DNA from: Caryophanales bacterium UBA2298
GTDB lineage: Bacteria > Bacillota_I > Bacilli_A > Izemoplasmatales > Hujiaoplasmataceae
Reading direction: 5' to 3'
NCBI GenBank assembly: GCA_002345425.1
Contig: DDWA01000011.1
Coordinates: forward strand, 17,832 to 81,831
Length of the DNA: 64,000 nucleotides
The notes beneath the pieces were generated by a model. The model was given only the letters and a program-made list of their open reading frames with translations, was not told the DNA's origin and ran no database searches. How positions within the stretch are numbered: position 1 is the stretch's first letter; each line of letters starts with the position of its first letter. The position numbers and the translations under genes are program-made. Shown here in pieces: positions 17,766 through 26,151 of the stretch.

Positions 17766-19601
17766 TTATTCTAAAATATCCAATTCTTCTAACTTTAAAT
17801 ACAAATCTTCTAAATCCTTCTCTTTTTGTTTAGCTAAGTTTTCTGTTTCCTTATAGATTGAAGCGTCACTATAAACTTCTTCTTGGAATAAAGATTTTTG
17901 CAATTCTGCAATTTCTTCTTCCAAAGCATGAATGCTTTTTTCTAAATTATTTTTTTCTTTCAAAGGATTTGTTTTAACTTGTTTAACTCTTACTTCTTTT
18001 TTCATTACTGCGTGTTTTTTTAAACTTTCCAAATATTCTTCATAATTACCGCTGAAGACATGAGCACGTTCATCTAATTTAACAATCTTAGTCGCTACTT
18101 TATTGATAAAATAACGATCATGAGAAATGAATATCATCGGACCTTCATAATCCTCAAAGATATCTTCGATAATATTCTTAGAATCAATATCCAAGTGGTT
18201 AGTTGGTTCATCCAAAATCAAGATGTCAGGTTTTTCAAGCATCAGTAATAAAATCTGCAACTTAACCAATTCACCGCCACTTAAAACCTTAACCTTTTTA
18301 AAGACATCTTCACCACTAAACTCTACTCTTGCTAAATCACTTCTAACTTCATAAAGTGTTTTTTGCGGATAAACGTTATGGATAGTTTCTATTAAATTTA
18401 GTTCCGGATTAAAATTGCTTAAATTTTGATCAAAATACCCAAAACTTAATTTTTTATAAAACTTATATTCGCCGCTTAATGGTTTAATCTCTCCCATTAC
18501 AGTTTTAATTAAAGTTGTTTTTCCCGTACCGTTATTACCGATAATTCCAACCTTTTCAAAACCTCTCATCTTTAAGTTTATCTTGCTGATAAGCGGTTCA
18601 TCATAACCGATAGTTAAATTTTCAAGTTCCAGAATATGGACATTGGTCGGTCTTCCTGCATGGAACTTGATTTTTAAATGTGATTGGGTTTGATTAGGAA
18701 GTTCAATCCGTTCAATCAGATTAATCTTTTTGATTCTATCCTGTGCACTTCTAGCTTTTTTAGCCTTATAACGAAAGCGATCGACGAAGCTTTGCAAATG
18801 GTCAATCTGTTTTTTCTGTTTTTCATACTTCTTGACTAACAGTTCATAACGATTAACTTTTTCCAGTTCATAATCATCGTAGTTACCGTGATAAACTTCA
18901 ATCGTTTGATTATCGATTTCATAGATTTTTCTAACTACCTTATTGATAAAATACTTATCATGGGTAATTACTAAAACGGCTCCTTGGTAAGACTTTAAAT
19001 AATCTTCCAACCATTCAATGATTTCAATATCCATATGATTGGTCGGTTCATCTAAAATCAACAAATCAGGTTCAATCATCAATAGCTTAGCAAAAGCGAT
19101 TCTCGTTTTTTCGCCACCGGAAAAACTCTCGATTTTTCGGTCATATTGACTTTTATTAAATCCAAACTTCGATAACAACATTTCAATCTTGGTATGATAT
19201 TCATATCCACCCTTAACATGATATTCATGTTCTTTATCGCTGTATCTTTTCAAACTTGTTTCAGAAGCATCAGTTTCTAGATTCTTAGCTAAAACCTTTA
19301 ATTCCTCTTCAACTTTAACGATATCTTTGAAAACACTTAAACATTCTTCCAACATCGTATTTTCTTCAGATTCAATGATTTTTTGTGATAAATAACCGAT
19401 TTTTGCCTGCTTAAAAATAAAAATTTCCCCAGAATCTGGGGTAATTTCATTTAATATCATCTTGACTAAAGTGGTCTTACCAACACCATTGCGCCCTATA
19501 AGAGCCACTTTCTCATCTTTGTTAATTTCTAACGAAATATTGTCAAAAAGCACATTACCGCCAAATGTTTTATTTAGGTTATTTATTCGTAATAAGTTCA
19601 T
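17766..19601 (-). CDS. ABC-F family ATPase
   Basis: 611 residues with two ABC ATPase domains and no membrane segments: Walker A GRNGVGKTT and GNNGTGKTT, signatures FSGGEKTRIAFA and LSGGELVKL, Walker B ILDEPTNHMD and ILDEPTNHLD. A charged linker between the domains (about 240-300) is the ribosome-contacting P-site tip region, and the last ~70 residues form a coiled coil (EKNNLEKSIHALEEEI). This layout fits the YdiF/Uup/YfmR group that acts on stalled or antibiotic-bound ribosomes. The subfamily is not decided. AGGTGG precedes the ATG. Confidence 0.93.
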   Translation of the reverse strand: MNLLRINNLNKTFGGNVLFDNISLEINKDEKVALIGRNGVGKTTLVKMILNEITPDSGEIFIFKQAKIGYLSQKIIESEENTMLEECLSVFKDIVKVEEELKVLAKNLETDASETSLKRYSDKEHEYHVKGGYEYHTKIEMLLSKFGFNKSQYDRKIESFSGGEKTRIAFAKLLMIEPDLLILDEPTNHMDIEIIEWLEDYLKSYQGAVLVITHDKYFINKVVRKIYEIDNQTIEVYHGNYDDYELEKVNRYELLVKKYEKQKKQIDHLQSFVDRFRYKAKKARSAQDRIKKINLIERIELPNQTQSHLKIKFHAGRPTNVHILELENLTIGYDEPLISKINLKMRGFEKVGIIGNNGTGKTTLIKTVMGEIKPLSGEYKFYKKLSFGYFDQNLSNFNPELNLIETIHNVYPQKTLYEVRSDLARVEFSGEDVFKKVKVLSGGELVKLQILLLMLEKPDILILDEPTNHLDIDSKNIIEDIFEDYEGPMIFISHDRYFINKVATKIVKLDERAHVFSGNYEEYLESLKKHAVMKKEVRVKQVKTNPLKEKNNLEKSIHALEEEIAELQKSLFQEEVYSDASIYKETENLAKQKEKDLEDLYLKLEELDILE

Positions 19602-19657
19602 AGTGTCACCACCTAAAAAACAGAATTTAGCGATATTACTTTTTTCTCGCCAATATT

Positions 19658-19686
19658 ATTTTATCAAAAGACCGCTAAATATACAA
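19658..19686 (-). promoter_or_regulatory. Promoter of the ABC-F gene
   Basis: TTGTAT (19681-19686), 17 bases, TAAAAT (19658-19663) with an upstream TG (extended -10), leaving a leader of about 50 bases. Confidence 0.6.
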
Positions 19687-19722
19687 CAATTTTCGTATCC
19701 ATAACAAAATTTTTATTTAACT

Positions 19723-19956
19723 CTATGCAGGATAGATTAAAGTCAAGGCAGCGTAGACAACATAATACGCTCCCGCTAACATTAATAATACTCCCATGAT
19801 TATCGCTACGATAACCGCATTTTTTTGAGGTTCAACACTAGTTTTATATTTATAATTCATCATCCCTCTAATGAACTTTTTCGGGAAGAATGCCAATCGC
19901 ATTCCCACCATGAAAAAGCCAAGGCCAACTACTATTCCTAAAATTGATAAAAACAT
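19723..19956 (-). CDS. Small two-helix membrane protein, unknown
   Basis: 77 residues with two hydrophobic segments (about 3-23 and 48-70) separated by a basic loop containing FFPKKFIRGMMNYKYK. No family recognised. A purine-rich GGAG site precedes the ATG, and the gene starts 12 bases after the E2-like gene, so the two are almost surely cotranscribed. A topology with both ends on the same side is likely. Confidence 0.7.
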   Translation of the reverse strand: MFLSILGIVVGLGFFMVGMRLAFFPKKFIRGMMNYKYKTSVEPQKNAVIVAIIMGVLLMLAGAYYVVYAALTLIYPA

Positions 19957-19968
19957 TTAATTCACTCC

Positions 19969-20829
19969 TTAATCGTCTAAAACGACATTATCATTTTTCT
20001 CATCTAAGATATAGGGATTTTCCATAATCTTTTTAAATTCTCTCAGTGATAAACTATTATATAAACCATCAGAGATTCTTTCATCAACTACAATACCCAT
20101 TTTCATAATCTTCTTAACACCAACTTCATTGGTCAAAGGGTTAATTACTTTGGGTTCCATTGTTTCTTTACCCATTGAAACGAAAATTCCTGTTGTTCCA
20201 AAATTATAGATATGATGGTAAACTGTTTCCATCTTAATTGATTTTAGATTAACCAAAAAGATGGAAGTATGGAAAGGACTAGCATCAATTACTGACTTTG
20301 GCAACATGCCATGTTTATCCAGCCACATTAAAAATCTAACCATTATCTTAATTAATAGGTTTGGTACTCTTGTAAGGATTTTTGCAATATTATCGGTGTC
20401 GTTCTGGATATCACCTTTATTTTCTTTAACGGTTTGGTGGACTTTTTCCATAACTTCTTTGATTGATTCTGTCCCGTCAAACGTTAATTTAATCGTTGTT
20501 TCTTCAGCTTGATCTGTAAGTTTTTTCTTAACTGCTAAAGAAATTTGAATATTGTTTCTTTTGTAGATACGACCGTTGACGATAAAACGATTTAATTTCG
20601 GTCTTAGAGAAACAACTCTTACAAAAGAAGCCATTACTATATCCATATAGGTTAATCTTAAACCTTCGTTTTTTCTTTTATCAAGGATGTATTTATCCAT
20701 GTTTTCACAATCTATTTCTTGTAGTTGCATAACCATCGCATCATTACGATCAAACATGATGTGTGGGACTAAACGCATAACAGGATCAATATTCTTAACC
20801 TTTTTGCCATCACTTCTGAATCCTAACAT
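19969..20829 (-). CDS. Stand-alone 2-oxoacid dehydrogenase E2-like acyltransferase domain, active-site His replaced
   Basis: 286 residues, with the chloramphenicol-acetyltransferase/E2 catalytic fold only: there is no lipoyl domain and no E1-binding domain. The C-terminal motif that should read DHRxxDG is DERISDG (residues 249-255), so the catalytic His is Glu250 while the Asp and Gly remain. Such short proteins occur in other Bacillota without a known function. It may be a trimeric scaffold or an acyltransferase with altered chemistry. The ATG at 20829 is chosen: GGAGGG lies seven bases upstream. It is followed at 12 bases by a small membrane-protein gene. Confidence 0.8.
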   Translation of the reverse strand: MLGFRSDGKKVKNIDPVMRLVPHIMFDRNDAMVMQLQEIDCENMDKYILDKRKNEGLRLTYMDIVMASFVRVVSLRPKLNRFIVNGRIYKRNNIQISLAVKKKLTDQAEETTIKLTFDGTESIKEVMEKVHQTVKENKGDIQNDTDNIAKILTRVPNLLIKIMVRFLMWLDKHGMLPKSVIDASPFHTSIFLVNLKSIKMETVYHHIYNFGTTGIFVSMGKETMEPKVINPLTNEVGVKKIMKMGIVVDERISDGLYNSLSLREFKKIMENPYILDEKNDNVVLDD

Positions 20830-20856
20830 ATTATTACCCTCCATAAATTACTTATG

Positions 20857-20885
20857 ATTTTATCACAGATTAATATTCTTTACAA
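20857..20885 (-). promoter_or_regulatory. Promoter of the E2-like gene
   Basis: TTGTAA (20880-20885), 17 bases, TGA then TAAAAT (20857-20862), an extended -10. Confidence 0.65.
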
Positions 20886-20973
20886 TATTATTGTTATCAC
20901 AAAAAAATCATGTGAAAGTTTAAACAAATTTATGTTATAATTTTATTATCATTTGTAAAGGAGAATTGCTTTC

Positions 20974-21696
20974 ATGAATATTAAAAAATATAATTACATA
21001 ATAATCCCCTTTATACTATTAGTCGTTTTTTTGTTTGTTGCTTATTTTGGTAACCAATGGTATGCGATGACTTTTGGTAATCCCGGCGTTGATTACTCAT
21101 ATATCTTCTTAAGTTTCAATGAAAAAATGCCTTTCCTTGCATGGACTATCTATCCTTATGTTCTTGCTTATCCTTTTTGGGCATTAACTTTTATCTATAT
21201 CAGCACTCGCTCTAAAGAAAATATGTATAAGATTCTCACGATGTCTTTAGTAACTTTTATCATCTGTGGAATCTGGTATTTTTTCTGGCAGTCAGATGTT
21301 GAAAGCTGGCGCTTGACTTCAGGACTTTTCATCAACAACGACTATGCTACTCCAAGGACAGATCTTAATTTCACTGAGTCATTGGTAATTTGGATTTATA
21401 ACGCTGCAGGACCAAGGAACGCCTTACCATCAATGCATACTTTGATGAGTTGGCTTTGTATCTTAACTCTTAGACTTGATAAAAAAGTTCCAATTTGGCC
21501 AAAAGTAATTATTTGGACCTTATCTCTAACGATTATTATCGCTACCCAAACACTAAAACAACATTATATCATCGATTTAATTGTGGGAATTATCTTGGCT
21601 GAAGCTGCATATTGGATTTTGAAGGATTCTAAACTTGTTAAAATCATAAGGGGTTGGATTGAAAATCTCAATGTAAAACTCAAGTTAGAAAAATAA
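20974..21696 (+). CDS. PAP2-superfamily membrane phosphatase or phosphotransferase
   Basis: 240 residues with about six transmembrane helices. The catalytic motifs are RNALPSMHTLMS (about 149-160) and LKQHYIIDLIVG (about 190-201), with the two histidines and the Asp of the PAP2 charge relay. The pattern resembles the Aur1/inositol-phosphorylceramide-synthase-like branch (HYxxD) more than classical PgpB. Likely substrates are phosphatidic acid, polyprenyl pyrophosphate or phospholipid headgroups; the sequence does not decide. AAGGAG is ten bases before ATG. Single-gene unit with its own terminator. Confidence 0.85.
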   Translation: MNIKKYNYIIIPFILLVVFLFVAYFGNQWYAMTFGNPGVDYSYIFLSFNEKMPFLAWTIYPYVLAYPFWALTFIYISTRSKENMYKILTMSLVTFIICGIWYFFWQSDVESWRLTSGLFINNDYATPRTDLNFTESLVIWIYNAAGPRNALPSMHTLMSWLCILTLRLDKKVPIWPKVIIWTLSLTIIIATQTLKQHYIIDLIVGIILAEAAYWILKDSKLVKIIRGWIENLNVKLKLEK

Positions 21697-21723
21697 AATT
21701 TTTATGAAACCGTTTTAATTTAG

Positions 21724-21760
21724 ACAAATAAATCTGTTCTTATTGATTTATTTGTTTTTT
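21724..21760 (+). terminator. Terminator of the PAP2 gene
   Basis: ACAAATAAATC (21724-21734) pairs with GATTTATTTGT (21745-21755), followed by a T-run. The right arm overlaps the glnA -35 element. Confidence 0.8.
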
Positions 21761-21771
21761 ATTTGTATAAT
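21743..21771 (+). promoter_or_regulatory. glnA promoter
   Basis: TTGATT (21743-21748), 17 bases, TATAAT (21766-21771). The leader is about 65 bases. No GlnR/TnrA box (TGTNA-N7-TNACA) was clear. Confidence 0.7.
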
Positions 21772-21843
21772 ACAAAAAATTGTTGCATAAAATAAGATTA
21801 ATTACATCACATGCAATTAACCTAGAAAATAAAGGAAGAAAAA

Positions 21844-23184
21844 ATGAAAAAATACACTAAAAAAGAAATATTAGAAAATGCTAAGGCAGAAAACGTTCGA
21901 TACATTCGTTTAATGTTCACCGATATCATTGGGACTATTAAGAGTGTGGAAATTCCTGTCGGTCAGTTAGAAAGAGCTTTAGATGGCAGAGTGATGTTTG
22001 ACGGTTCTTCAATTGAAGGCTTTGTTAGAATTATGGAAGCCGACATGTATTTAAGACCAGATTTAGATACTTGGTTAATTCTCAGTTGGGAAGAAACCAA
22101 TTATGGAAAAGTAGCGCGTTTAATCTGTGACATTTATACTCCCGATGGCAATCCCTCAGACGCCGATCCTAGATCTAACCTAAAAAGAATTGTTAAAAAG
22201 ATGAAAGATATGGGTTTTTCAACTTTAAATATCGGCTTTGAACCTGAATTTTTCTTATTTAAACTCGATGAAGAAGGAAATGTTACTTTGAAGACGATGG
22301 ATCAAGGCGGCTATTTTGATTTATCACCAATAGATGGTTCAGGCGATTGTCGTCGTGATATCGTTTTAGAATTAGAAAAAAGCGGTTTTACAGTCGAAGC
22401 CTCACATCACGAAGTAGCACCTAGTCAAAATGAAATCAATTTTGAGTTTTCTAATATCGTTGAAGCTTGCGATAAAGTTCAAACTTTTAAATTAGTCGTT
22501 AAAAATGTCGCAAGAAGACACAATCTTCATGCTACATTCATGCCAAAACCAATCGCTAATATCAACGGCTCAGGAATGCATACTAATTGTTCACTCGCAG
22601 ATCTTGATGGCAATAATGCTTTTTACGATCCTAATGATGAAATCGGTCTTTCTTTAGTAGCTAGACAATGGATAACCGGAATATTGACCCACTCAAAAAA
22701 TTTCTGTGCTATCACCAATCCGACAATCAATTCATATAAAAGATTAGTTCCCGGATATGAAGCGCCTTGCTACGTATCTTGGTCAGAACATAATCGTTCG
22801 GTAATGATTAGAATTCCTGCAACCAGAGGTAAAACCACAAGAACAGAAATCCGTTCCGTCGATAATACTGCAAATCCATATCTAGCAGTTGCTGTTATCC
22901 TAGCGTCTGGTTTAGATGCAATTGAAAACAATTTACCTTTAATTGATCCAATCAACGAAAATCTATTCGCATTAACACCAACTGAAAGAAAAAATCTCGG
23001 AGTATCAAATCTTCCAGACAATTTAAAAGAAGCAATTGACCTTTTAAAAGAAGACAAACTGATGAAGGAAACTTTAGGTGACCATATCTTCAATAAATTT
23101 ATTGAATATAAAACCAGAGAATGGGATGAATTCAGAAAAACCGTCACTGAATGGGAAATAAAACGTTACATTAATATTATCTAA
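21844..23184 (+). CDS. glnA: Glutamine synthetase, type I (GSI-alpha)
   Basis: 446 residues, matching the short GSI-alpha group without the adenylylation loop. VMFDGSSIEGFVRI near residues 48-61 is the N-terminal signature and includes the Arg implicated in feedback inhibition in Bacillus. Metal and substrate residues appear in GFEPEFFLF, EVAPSQNEINFEF, NINGSGMHTNCSL and RIPATRGKTTRTEIRS. It makes glutamine from glutamate, ammonia and ATP as a dodecamer. AAAGGAAG is about seven bases before ATG. No glnR lies beside it, so the common glnR-glnA pair is absent here. Confidence 0.97.
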   Translation: MKKYTKKEILENAKAENVRYIRLMFTDIIGTIKSVEIPVGQLERALDGRVMFDGSSIEGFVRIMEADMYLRPDLDTWLILSWEETNYGKVARLICDIYTPDGNPSDADPRSNLKRIVKKMKDMGFSTLNIGFEPEFFLFKLDEEGNVTLKTMDQGGYFDLSPIDGSGDCRRDIVLELEKSGFTVEASHHEVAPSQNEINFEFSNIVEACDKVQTFKLVVKNVARRHNLHATFMPKPIANINGSGMHTNCSLADLDGNNAFYDPNDEIGLSLVARQWITGILTHSKNFCAITNPTINSYKRLVPGYEAPCYVSWSEHNRSVMIRIPATRGKTTRTEIRSVDNTANPYLAVAVILASGLDAIENNLPLIDPINENLFALTPTERKNLGVSNLPDNLKEAIDLLKEDKLMKETLGDHIFNKFIEYKTREWDEFRKTVTEWEIKRYINII

Positions 23185-23192
23185 AAAAATAT

Positions 23193-23217
23193 GCCAGGAA
23201 ATTTTCCTGGCTTTTTT
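23193..23217. terminator. Bidirectional terminator between glnA and pyk
   Basis: GCCAGG (23193-23198) and CCTGGC (23206-23211) with an A/T loop, then a T-run on the plus strand and an A-run on the other side; it reaches the pyk stop codon. Confidence 0.85.
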
Positions 23218-24634
23218 ATTCAATGTCAATAATTCTCATTGTATTAGTTGAACCATGTTTTTGACCCCAACCGGAGGTAATAACTAAAGTAGCACCTTTT
23301 TTAAAACCGAAATCTTTAGCTACCTGTATCGCTACTGGGTCATGATATCTTAAATCTGTAACATTTTCGCCAATCGTAGCGAATACTCCCCAATAATAAG
23401 ATAATCTTTGACAAGTTTCTATATTATTAGTAATCGCAATAATTGGAACTCCCGGTCTAAACTTGCACATTCTTTTTGCTGTGCCACCCGTTTCCGTAAA
23501 AGCGATAATAACTTCTGCGTTTGGCAAGGTGATGACAGTTTGACTAACAGCTATTCCAATCGCGTCATTTGTCGTTGCATGTGATGATTTAATTGCTCTT
23601 TGTAATCTTTCTTCATAAGGAATAATATCTTCAATAGTTTTAGCGATAGTATCCATCATCAATACCGCTTCAATAGGATATTCACCGGCAGCTGTTTCAC
23701 CTGATAACATAATCGCGTCAGATCCATCAAGAATTGCATTGGCAACATCACTCGCTTCAGCTCTTGTTGGTCTCGGCGACAACATCATAGATTCTAACAT
23801 ATGCGTTGCAGTAATTACTGGCTTACCTGCCTCATTGGCTTTTTGAATAATCTTCTTTTGATAAACTGGAACTAGTTGCGTTGAAACTTCAACGCCTAAA
23901 TCACCTCTAGCTACCATGATACCATCGGACACCTTTAAGATTTCATCAAGATTATCAACACCTTCTTGATTTTCAATTTTCGCTATAAGTTCAATAGTTT
24001 CGCTATTTTCTTGACGTAAAATTTCTCTTACAGCTAAAACATCTTCTTTTCTTCTAACAAAGGACAAAGCAATCATATCAACTTTATTTTTACATGCGAA
24101 TCTAATGTCTTCATCATCTTTTTCAGAGATGAATGGCATTGATAATTTTACATTAGGAACATTAACTCCTTTTCTGTTTTTGATAAGGCCAGAGTTATTG
24201 ACGACACAAGTAAAATCATCAACACCCTTTTCAATAACCGTTAAACGCATTTTTCCATCATCGATCAACAAAAAGTCGCCGACTTTTATATCATCGAATA
24301 ACTCGAGTGAAGAAATATGAAAAGCTTCTTTCGTTCCTTCGATTGGTTCTTTTACAATTTTTACTTGATCACCAGTTTTAAAAGCTACTTGATTATCTTT
24401 AAACATACCAGTTCTAATCTCTGGACCTTTAGTATCAGCCATGATACCGATATATCTTTTCAATAGAGCAGCTTGTTCTCTAATCATCTCTATCCGATTT
24501 TTATGTTCTTCATGGTTTCCATGTGAAAAATTAAGTCTACCAACATTCATTCCGGCATTGATAATTTTCTTTATCATTAGCTTTGAATCAATTGCCGGAC
24601 CAATCGTACAAACAATTTTAGTTTTTCTTTTCAT
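23216..24634 (-). CDS. pyk: Pyruvate kinase
   Basis: 472 residues, the standard length without the extra C-terminal PEP-utilising domain of Bacillus. Motifs include KIVCTIGPA at the start, GRLNFSHGNHEEH, the active-site segment IELIAKIENQEGVDNLDEI and GIMVARGDLGVE, and ATHMLESM. It makes pyruvate and ATP from phosphoenolpyruvate. AGGAGG-like GGAGG is eight bases before ATG. pfkA, its common partner, is not adjacent. Confidence 0.97.
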   Translation of the reverse strand: MKRKTKIVCTIGPAIDSKLMIKKIINAGMNVGRLNFSHGNHEEHKNRIEMIREQAALLKRYIGIMADTKGPEIRTGMFKDNQVAFKTGDQVKIVKEPIEGTKEAFHISSLELFDDIKVGDFLLIDDGKMRLTVIEKGVDDFTCVVNNSGLIKNRKGVNVPNVKLSMPFISEKDDEDIRFACKNKVDMIALSFVRRKEDVLAVREILRQENSETIELIAKIENQEGVDNLDEILKVSDGIMVARGDLGVEVSTQLVPVYQKKIIQKANEAGKPVITATHMLESMMLSPRPTRAEASDVANAILDGSDAIMLSGETAAGEYPIEAVLMMDTIAKTIEDIIPYEERLQRAIKSSHATTNDAIGIAVSQTVITLPNAEVIIAFTETGGTAKRMCKFRPGVPIIAITNNIETCQRLSYYWGVFATIGENVTDLRYHDPVAIQVAKDFGFKKGATLVITSGWGQKHGSTNTMRIIDIE

Positions 24635-24658
24635 AATTAGCCTCCATACATCATTAAT

Positions 24659-24686
24659 ATTATACTACAAATATAACATTTTTAAA
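24659..24686 (-). promoter_or_regulatory. pyk promoter
   Basis: TTTAAA (24681-24686), 16 bases, TATAAT (24659-24664), close to the ATG. Confidence 0.55.
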
Positions 24687-24700
24687 CTATTAAAATTAAA

Positions 24701-24732
24701 ACCGGAGAAACTAATAACTTTGTTTCTCCGGT
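24701..24732 (-). terminator. Terminator left behind by the HIT gene remnant
   Basis: ACCGGAGAAAC (24701-24711) pairs perfectly with GTTTCTCCGGT (24722-24732). It includes the remnant's stop codon and ends in a T-rich run on the minus strand. Confidence 0.8.
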
Positions 24733-24888
24733 ATTACTCCTCTTACTACACCACGTGGATTTTTACTATCATTATCATATTTGGGAATTAAATGAACATG
24801 TAAATGCATGATTGTTTACCTAACACTTTTGCCATTGTTTATCCCGATATTATAACTGTTAGGATGATATAAATTGTCAATTATCATT
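24711..24888 (-). pseudogene. HIT-family protein remnant (3' end only)
   Basis: Reading the minus strand gives HPNSYNIGINNGKSVR, a TAA stop at 24816-24818, then TIMHLHVHLIPKYDND followed by NPRGVVRGVIPEKQSY and a TAG. This is the histidine-triad motif and the typical C-terminus of small bacterial HIT nucleotide hydrolases, where GQ is expected at the site now occupied by R-stop. Further upstream the frame meets another stop and nothing resembles the N-terminal half. The gene is therefore broken; only its last ~60 codons and terminator survive. This 317-base gap between pyk and the next gene holds nothing else I can identify. Confidence 0.85.
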
Positions 24889-24951
24889 GATTGCTAAAAA
24901 ATATTTTCCGTTTTAAGGTGTAAATCTTTCTACATTTCGAAAATAAACAAA

Positions 24952-25248
24952 TCATTTCCTGACAAATAAACTAATTCCTAAAACAATTAATACAGCCGGT
25001 ACCAAGAAACCTTCAAAATCAATTCCTCTTTCCCTAAGCAACAATACCACTCCAATAATCAATAAAACTGTATTACCGGTCGTAACTCCTTGCCTTGTCA
25101 TAGAAATTAAAGCGGGAACAATCAAGAATAAAGTCCACCAACCATCAACAGAGAATAAAACACTTAAATTAAATACATTAAATTTATCCAAAAGAAATAA
25201 ACCGCCTATTATGATTAATATAATACCAAAAAGTTTTTTGTTTGTCAT
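24952..25248 (-). CDS. Small membrane protein of LiaF-TM/DUF5668 type
   Basis: 98 residues with four hydrophobic stretches arranged as two helical hairpins: LFGIILIIIGGLFLLDKFNV, WWTLFLIVPALISM, NTVLLIIGVVLLLRERG and LVPAVLIVLGISLFVRK. This is the pattern of the N-terminal membrane domain of LiaF-like proteins and DUF5668. The soluble LiaF C-terminal domain is absent. The role is unknown; LiaF itself reports envelope stress. AGGAGG lies six bases upstream of ATG. Single-gene unit under a near-consensus promoter. Confidence 0.75.
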   Translation of the reverse strand: MTNKKLFGIILIIIGGLFLLDKFNVFNLSVLFSVDGWWTLFLIVPALISMTRQGVTTGNTVLLIIGVVLLLRERGIDFEGFLVPAVLIVLGISLFVRK

Positions 25249-25276
25249 AATACTACCTCCTAAATATACTATCTAA

Positions 25277-25305
25277 ATTTTAACTTTTTAATGGTCTTTT
25301 GTCAA
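25277..25305 (-). promoter_or_regulatory. Promoter of the LiaF-TM-like gene
   Basis: TTGACA (25300-25305, consensus), 17 bases, TAAAAT (25277-25282). Confidence 0.75.
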
Positions 25306-25319
25306 ATGTTCTTCACTTA

Positions 25320-25356
25320 AAAAAATGAACAATCCAAAATCTTAGGATTGTTCATT
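25320..25356 (-). terminator. Terminator after the truncated isomerase
   Basis: ATGAACAATCC (25325-25335) pairs perfectly with GGATTGTTCAT (25344-25354); seven T's follow on the minus strand. Confidence 0.85.
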
Positions 25357-25367
25357 TAAATAAGGGG

Positions 25368-26000
25368 TTATATGAATTTCACTATATTATCATAACTATT
25401 TTTGATTGCTTGTTTAACCGAAGTAAATGAATCTTCATAATCTTTATCTTCTATCTCAATACAAGCATATCCTTGATAAGAAGTTTCCTTTAAGACCTTA
25501 ATGAATTTTTCCCAGTCGATTCCGCCTTCTCCAGGAATTTTAGGTTGCATGTACCTTAAAGGGTAAGTAAATATTCCATACTCATCAATTTTGTCAGAGA
25601 AGAGTTTAATGTCTTTAAAGTGAATATGAAAGATTTTATCTTTAAATTCTCTTAAAGGTTTTAGATAATCCATTCTTTGTAAGTAAAGATGAGACGGATC
25701 ATAACTCAAGCCAAAATATTGAGAAGGAATTTCTGTGAACATCTGTTTCCACATGAATGGACTGCTCGCTAGATTTTGACCTCCTGGCCATTCATCTTTA
25801 GTAAAATACATCGGACAATTTTCAATACCGACATAAACCTTTAAACTTTCAGCATAAGCGATAATTTCCGGCCAATATTTTTTGAATAACTCAAAATTTT
25901 CATCTTCATTGATATATTGATTTCTACCAATAAAAGTGCTAACACGATTAACTTTTAAAAGATGTGCGGCTCTAATTACTTTTTTTATATGTTCAAAATA
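25368..26000 (-). pseudogene. Sugar phosphate isomerase/epimerase (TIM barrel), 5' end lost at an IS
   Basis: An open frame of 210 codons runs from the IS boundary to a stop at 25368. It has the C-terminal two thirds of a xylose-isomerase-like TIM barrel: VGIEN, LSYDPSHLYL, FHIHFKDIK and CIEIED supply the four metal ligands. The first ~80-100 residues, including the start codon, are missing. The first internal ATG (25811) would leave only 147 residues. On the far side of the IS only 34 bases separate it from the GH65 stop, so the missing part was deleted, not just displaced. It was probably the second gene of a GH65 operon. Most likely inactive. Confidence 0.85.
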
Positions 26001-26015
26001 GAAGTCACTGAAAAA
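26001..26015 (+). repeat. Left terminal inverted repeat of the IS
   Basis: GAAGTCACTGAAAAA, an exact inverted copy of 27712-27726. Confidence 0.9.
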
Positions 26016-26040
26016 GTCTATGAGAAATCATAGGCTTTTT
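26011..26040. terminator. Hairpin inside the left IS end
   Basis: A 13-base stem (26011-26023 with 26028-26040, one G-T pair) and a GAAA loop, followed by T's. It would stop transcripts entering the element from the left. Confidence 0.65.
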
Positions 26041-26124
26041 TGTTAGATTTTAATTACGTTAAAAAAAATATAAAAGAAATCGACTTATTTCCCTATATTT
26101 AGCCCTATAACACATATTTTGTGG

Positions 26125-26130
26125 TATAAT
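26125..26130 (+). promoter_or_regulatory. Transposase -10 element
   Basis: TGGTATAAT, an extended -10, about 20 bases before the transposase ATG at 26152; no good -35. Confidence 0.5.
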
Positions 26131-26151
26131 ATAAGGGTAGGCGGTGGTATT

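Noticed and set aside
22770..23147. 125-codon minus-strand frame inside glnA
   Set aside because: No ribosome site or family match; it lies wholly within conserved glnA sequence.
24441..24791. 116-codon plus-strand frame across the pyk start
   Set aside because: It is antisense to pyk and the HIT remnant, hydrophobic by composition only, with no ribosome site.
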